This document shows positions 60,488-64,000 of a stretch of 64,000 bases of DNA, piece after piece. The notes below the pieces were generated by a model. It was not told the DNA's origin and searched no databases. It saw only the letters and a program-made list of their open reading frames with translations. The stretch lies in contig JAAXCX010000006.1 of the NCBI GenBank assembly GCA_013036105.1, positions 62,001 through 126,000 on the forward strand. Direction: 5' to 3'. The translations under genes and the position numbers were made by a program. The stretch is from Vulcanimicrobiota bacterium (GTDB taxonomy: Bacteria > Vulcanimicrobiota > Vulcanimicrobiia > Vulcanimicrobiales > Vulcanimicrobiaceae). Within the stretch, counting starts at the first letter, position 1; each line of letters opens with the position of its first letter.

Positions 60488-60931
60488 TCAGTACAGCCCC
60501 AATTCCGCCATCAAGTCACCGGCTTCGGGATCGGGCGCGGCGTGCGAGGCGTAGCGTTCTTTCGCCCAAATCTCGACCCGCGTCAGCGAGCCGACCGAAA
60601 CGACCTCGCGCTCGATGCCGGCGTACGCCCGCAGCGCCGACGGGACGAGCAGACGTCCTTGAACGTCGCATGCAACCTCCTCGGTGTGCGCAAAGATGTA
60701 GCGCACGAGGCGGCGGAAACGCTCGTCCTTCCGCGGGGCGCCTTCGAGCCGGCTGCAGAATTCGGCCCAAGCCGCCTGCGGATAGAGGGCGAGGCACGGG
60801 TCCGGCTGCGCGATGGTTAAGACGAAGCCGTTCCCTAGGCGTTCGCGGAAGCGCGCGGGCACGATGAGACGGCCCTTGTCGTCAAGGGCATGCTCGACCG
60901 TACCAGTAAAGCGCGGCAAATCCGCGTGCAA
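60488..60931 (-). CDS. mraZ: MraZ transcriptional regulator
   Basis: First gene of the dcw cluster; an AbrB-fold DNA-binding protein that binds repeats upstream of its own promoter and controls the cluster. FTGTVEHALDDKGRLIVPAR and later VACDVQGRLLVPSALRAYA are the two half-domains with DxxGR motifs; 147 residues. The start is TTG 60931, six bases after GGAGG; an out-of-frame ATG between them is not used because it soon reaches a stop. Confidence 0.96.
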   Translation of the reverse strand: MHADLPRFTGTVEHALDDKGRLIVPARFRERLGNGFVLTIAQPDPCLALYPQAAWAEFCSRLEGAPRKDERFRRLVRYIFAHTEEVACDVQGRLLVPSALRAYAGIEREVVSVGSLTRVEIWAKERYASHAAPDPEAGDLMAELGLY

Positions 60932-60947
60932 CCATTCCTCCCTCGGT

Positions 60948-61000
60948 CACCACAACGCACCACTTTGCACCACTATACGCTCCGTTGGTACGTGTGGCAA
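60948..61000 (-). promoter_or_regulatory. mraZ promoter with three MraZ boxes
   Basis: On the minus strand TTGCCA (61000-60995), a 17-base spacer and TATAGT (60977-60972) form the promoter. Three GTGGTG repeats at exact 10-base spacing (60973-60968, 60963-60958, 60953-60948) match the known MraZ-binding arrangement; the first overlaps the -10 box, which fits autorepression. Confidence 0.88.
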
Positions 61001-61038
61001 GAGTAAGGACAGATTAAGAACTCCACGAAGTTTTTCAT

Positions 61039-61052
61039 CGAACATGTGTTCG
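61039..61052. promoter_or_regulatory. LexA-type (Gram-positive style) SOS box
   Basis: CGAACATGTGTTCG matches the consensus CGAACRNRYGTTYG at all defined positions, and one more base pair on each side extends the arms (TCGAACA/TGTTCGA). It lies 94 bases before the transglycosylase ATG and 39 bases upstream of the mraZ -35 box. No lexA or recA is in the window, so the binding protein is inferred. Confidence 0.55.
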
Positions 61053-61145
61053 ACGACGAAATATGGCAACAGCGGCGCGTTGGCGAGCGTTGTTAAGGAA
61101 GGCCGAAGGCCGGATCGATACCTTGCAGAAGAGACTCTAACCCTT

Positions 61146-61619
61146 ATGAAAAGATTGCTCGGGACTGCGCTATTCCTGAGCTTGCTCTGCGGTTGTAGCG
61201 GAGCGGGTTATCTTCCGTATGCGCCGCACGCGCTCGATCCCGCGCAACTTCAGAAGCTCGTCAGCTCTGCAGCCGTACGCAACGGCGTACCGACCGGTTT
61301 AGTCAATGCCGTCGTCATGGCGGAATCGGCCGGCGATCCGTCGGCGATCAGCAGCGCCGGCGCGCAAGGTCTCATGCAGTTGATGCCGGGCACCGCTGCC
61401 GGCTGCGGAATCGGCAATGCGTTCGATCCGCAAGAGAACGTCGATTGCGGAACGCGTTACCTTCACGGTTTGCTCAAGCGCTACGGCAATAACGTCGAAC
61501 TGGCAGTTGCGGCATACAACGCCGGGCCCGGCGCCGTCGACCAATACCACGGCGTTCCGCCGTATGCCGAAACGCAAGCGTACGTCGATCGCGTTCTGAC
61601 GGCTTACCGCAGCTACTAG
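61146..61619 (+). CDS. Lipoprotein lytic transglycosylase (Slt-type)
   Basis: A 157-residue peptidoglycan-cleaving enzyme. The signal peptide MKRLLGTALFLSLLCGCSG has a lipobox, so it should be anchored in the membrane. VMAESAGDPSAISSAGAQGL carries the catalytic Glu (ES motif) with MQLMPGTA, and VELAVAAYNAGPGAVDQY is the family's second signature. The domain is minimal, with no LysM. ATG 61146 is close to the preceding LexA-like site and mraZ promoter; it is followed by the LptF/G gene 16 bases downstream. Confidence 0.92.
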   Translation: MKRLLGTALFLSLLCGCSGAGYLPYAPHALDPAQLQKLVSSAAVRNGVPTGLVNAVVMAESAGDPSAISSAGAQGLMQLMPGTAAGCGIGNAFDPQENVDCGTRYLHGLLKRYGNNVELAVAAYNAGPGAVDQYHGVPPYAETQAYVDRVLTAYRSY

Positions 61620-61635
61620 CGAACTGTTAACGCGG

Positions 61636-62790
61636 ATGGCCTCCATTTCCGGAGCACGCCCCGCGCCCCTGAACCCGCTCCGCTCCCTACGCCTGCCGCT
61701 GCTCGACGCTTACATTTTGCGCGAGTTCATGGGCCCGTTCGTCTTTGCGTTCCTGGCGTTCTTTTTGTTTTGGGGCTTCAATATTTTCTTCTTGGCCGCC
61801 AGTCAAGTGATCGGCCACGGCGCGCCGGTTTTTCTCGTGCTGCGGTTCGTGGTCTTCCGGATCCCGCAATCGATCCCGATGGCCTTTCCTTTTGCCGCGC
61901 TCTTCGCCACACTGCTCGGCATCGGCCGTCTGATGGCCGACAACGAAATCAACGCGATCCGCACATCGGGAACATCGCTGTGGCGCCTGTGTCTCACGCC
62001 GCTCGTTTTTGGATTCGTGGTCTTTCTCTTCTCGTGGGCGATGAACGAATTCGTCGCGCCCAAATCCGTCGAAGTTTCAACGCGCACGTTCTACCAGATC
62101 ATCTATCACACGGGCGCGCTGCCGGTCGAGGCGCAGTTTTTTCGTAAAGATCCGGACACCAACAATGAGTTTTTTATCGACCACGTCATGCCGGACGGAC
62201 GTACGATGGTCGGCGTGCAGATATTTAAACCCGGACGCAACGGGTATTGGAACGAAACGATTCAGGCCAAAACGGCGCACGTAGTCGGTCCTACGCTCGT
62301 TCTCAACGGTGTGGTCATAACGTTTTACAACGGCCAGGGCTACATGACGTCGCAGGTGGACAAGTCCGAGGCCAGCATCGGCCTGCCGCTGGGAGAAAAC
62401 GCGTCGCAGTTCTTGAGCAGCACGAGCAGCGATGCGTGGACGATGGACTCCAAACAGCTTTCGCATCAAGTGAGCGCTTTGCAAGCGCAGGGCGTCGGCG
62501 GTGAAGCGCTCGGAAATCTGCAAGTCAATTTGGCCGACAAACTTGCCTTTCCATTTTCGGCGCTCGTCGCCGTGATGCTGGCGCTGCCGCTGGCGATCAT
62601 GTTCGGAAAGAAAGGGCGCATGATGGGAATCGCGATGTCGATCATCGCGTTCTTCGTGTACTTCATCCTCTCCGAAGCAGCCGCGGCGTTCGGCAGCACG
62701 GGCCGCGTGAACCCCTATCTCGTCTCGTGGGTGCCCAATCTCGTCTTCGGCATCGGCGGTCTGGCGTTACTTTGGTACGAAGAGCACTAG
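61636..62790 (+). CDS. LptF/LptG-family lipopolysaccharide export permease
   Basis: An inner-membrane subunit of the Lpt transporter that extracts LPS for transport to the outer membrane. LDAYILREFMGPFVFAFLAF, QSIPMAFPFAALFATLLGIG and ADNEINAIRTSG are the typical N-terminal blocks. A periplasmic beta-jellyroll domain (about 145-270) is followed by helices ending with VSWVPNLVFGIGGLALLWY; 384 residues. Only one of the usual LptF/LptG pair is visible here, and which one cannot be decided from sequence alone. Confidence 0.9.
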   Translation: MASISGARPAPLNPLRSLRLPLLDAYILREFMGPFVFAFLAFFLFWGFNIFFLAASQVIGHGAPVFLVLRFVVFRIPQSIPMAFPFAALFATLLGIGRLMADNEINAIRTSGTSLWRLCLTPLVFGFVVFLFSWAMNEFVAPKSVEVSTRTFYQIIYHTGALPVEAQFFRKDPDTNNEFFIDHVMPDGRTMVGVQIFKPGRNGYWNETIQAKTAHVVGPTLVLNGVVITFYNGQGYMTSQVDKSEASIGLPLGENASQFLSSTSSDAWTMDSKQLSHQVSALQAQGVGGEALGNLQVNLADKLAFPFSALVAVMLALPLAIMFGKKGRMMGIAMSIIAFFVYFILSEAAAAFGSTGRVNPYLVSWVPNLVFGIGGLALLWYEEH

Positions 62791-62798
62791 GACGCGCC

Positions 62799-64000
62799 GT
62801 GTTTGGTTCGCAAGCGCGCGCCGTCCGCGCAACGATCTGCTTGGCCGCGTTTCTCGCGGGTTTTTTTCCGCTCGCCGCGCCCGCGCGCGACGTTAATTTT
62901 CAGAACGCAAACCTGAAGAGCCACGACTTCCGCAACGCCGACTTGCGCAACGCGGATCTGCAAGGCGCCGATTTGACCGGAGCGAACCTCACGCGCGCCA
63001 ACCTGACCGGAGCGAATCTGCAAGGCGCGCACTTAGGAGGCGCAATTTTGCAAGATGCGATCTTGCTTCGCGCCAACCTGCAGTCGCTCGACGCGCAAGG
63101 TGCGGTTTTTCAAGGCGCGAAACTAGAACAGGCAAACTTGCAGAGCGCGCTGCTCTACGGTGTCAATTTTTACCGCGCCAATTTGCGCCACGCCGATCTC
63201 GCCGGAGCCAATCTTGAAACCGCGAACCTGCGGCTCGCCGACGTGCGCGATGCAAACTTGCAGGGCGCCAATCTCTTGCGCACCGACACACGCGGTGCGC
63301 GTTGGCTGGGCGCCAGCTTGCAAAACGCGCAGCGCTCCGATCAGATCGCGCTGGCGACGCCGCTTCCCGAAGTATCGGCCCCTGCGGCACTCGCTGCACC
63401 AACGCCGATCGCACGCGTCATTGCGGCGCCAATCGTACGCGTTACCGCTACGCCAACCGCTCACACGATTTTCACGCTAAAACACGCGCCCGTGAAAGCG
63501 GTGGCGGTCCGTGCGCTAACGCGGGCTGCCATCCGCAGGATCACAGTTGCCGCAATCACACCGGCCGTCGTGCAAAGCGTTCCCGAGCCGCATCTCATTC
63601 CGGCGCCGCGTCCTTTGCTCACGCCGCATCCGTTGCTGACGCCGGTGCCGATGCCGGCCCCGGCGCCCGCGCCGATGCCTTCGCCGGTTGCCGGTAACGT
63701 GATGTCGTCCGAGGCGATCTTCGGATTGCTCAACGCGAACTCGTGCGCGTCGCGCGCATCGGGCTCGACCGATCTCGTCGCGCAAGTTACGCCGACGCCG
63801 GCCCCTTCGCCAACATCGAGCGCGGCGGTTCCGAACGCGCCGCTTGCCCCCGGTCAGCTCTACGCCACGCCGATTCCGAGCGCAAACACCGTTACGCCGC
63901 CGCCGATTCCAACACCGGCGCCATCCGCAAAAGCCAGCACGGGCCCGGTCTTTTTGATTCGCGGTTCCGCGCCGCCGTCGATCGTTCCCAACGGATCGCC
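62799..64000 (+). CDS. Secreted pentapeptide-repeat protein with Pro/Ala-rich tail, 3' end outside the window
   Basis: The frame is open from GTG 62799 to the window edge (400 codons seen). A signal peptide (about 1-30, LAAFLAGFFPLAAPARD) precedes some 30 tandem A(D/N)LxX pentapeptides (for example FRNADLRNADLQGADLTGAN), which should form a right-handed quadrilateral beta-helix. From about residue 190 the composition changes to Pro/Ala/Thr/Val with PAPAPAPMPSP and PTPAPSPTSS stretches typical of extended or wall-spanning segments. It starts 8 bases after the LptF/G stop. No enzymatic motif is seen. Confidence 0.83.
   Translation, partial: MFGSQARAVRATICLAAFLAGFFPLAAPARDVNFQNANLKSHDFRNADLRNADLQGADLTGANLTRANLTGANLQGAHLGGAILQDAILLRANLQSLDAQGAVFQGAKLEQANLQSALLYGVNFYRANLRHADLAGANLETANLRLADVRDANLQGANLLRTDTRGARWLGASLQNAQRSDQIALATPLPEVSAPAALAAPTPIARVIAAPIVRVTATPTAHTIFTLKHAPVKAVAVRALTRAAIRRITVAAITPAVVQSVPEPHLIPAPRPLLTPHPLLTPVPMPAPAPAPMPSPVAGNVMSSEAIFGLLNANSCASRASGSTDLVAQVTPTPAPSPTSSAAVPNAPLAPGQLYATPIPSANTVTPPPIPTPAPSAKASTGPVFLIRGSAPPSIVPNGS

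Overview
This window is a gene-dense, GC-rich stretch of bacterial chromosome with no mobile elements, CRISPR arrays, rRNA or tRNA genes that I could recognise. The host is a diderm: it carries an LptF/LptG-type LPS export permease, periplasmic and lipoprotein signal peptides, TonB C-terminal domains, and a MurE with the DNPR motif expected for meso-diaminopimelate peptidoglycan. Gene content resembles deep-branching Terrabacteria-like diderms such as Eremiobacterota (WPS-2). That placement is an inference from general impression, not a database result.

Layout. 1-5754 (minus): a GTPase chaperone (meaB), two tandem secreted paralogues, a split cobalamin-dependent acyl-CoA mutase with a 42-codon-scale gene wedged between its subunits, a nested inverted repeat, and gltX running off the left edge. 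5734-14393: a GH125 exo-mannosidase-like enzyme, uppS, a tricorn protease, a PstS-like lipoprotein, and two paralogous alpha/beta hydrolases around tag. 14441-18870: an ornithine aminotransferase, a thioredoxin-like protein interrupted by an in-frame TGA that reads as a selenocysteine codon with a well-placed bSECIS hairpin, an M61 peptidase, and two stand-alone TonB C-terminal domain proteins. 18900-26706: the infC-rpmI-rplT operon with an attenuator-like leader and an AUA-initiated infC, a NUDIX hydrolase, a TrmH/SpoU methyltransferase, a YqzL-like microprotein in the pheST leader, pheST and cvpA. 26639-35934: a class V aminotransferase, lon and hsp20 in one operon, a permease that probably starts at CTG, small exported proteins, and groESL with promoter and degenerate CIRCE. 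35942-43570: a DUF4382 lipoprotein / TPR-LuxR regulator / PAS-GGDEF-EAL operon, a membrane protein plus alr, and citrate synthase. 43580-60931 (minus): an exported protein, a Tat amidohydrolase and a mur/fts (dcw) cluster from mraZ to ddl. 61146-64000 (plus): a lytic transglycosylase, LptF/LptG and a secreted pentapeptide-repeat protein truncated by the window edge.

How the parts work together. The dcw cluster, alr, uppS, the LptF/G protein and the transglycosylase form a cell-envelope block. Most dcw genes overlap their neighbour by 4 bases (ATGA or GTGA), so they are probably transcribed and translated as one coupled unit under an MraZ-box promoter. An F420 gamma-glutamyl ligase (CofE)-like gene sits inside it between murF and mraY, while ftsQ, ftsA and ftsZ are absent downstream of ddl. 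A LexA-type palindrome lies between mraZ and the transglycosylase.

The most notable observations are the candidate selenoprotein (15636-16202), the CofE-like gene in the mur cluster, the small gene between the mutase subunits, the SOS-box-like site at 61039-61052, and the structured repeats at 836-996 and 33605-33838.
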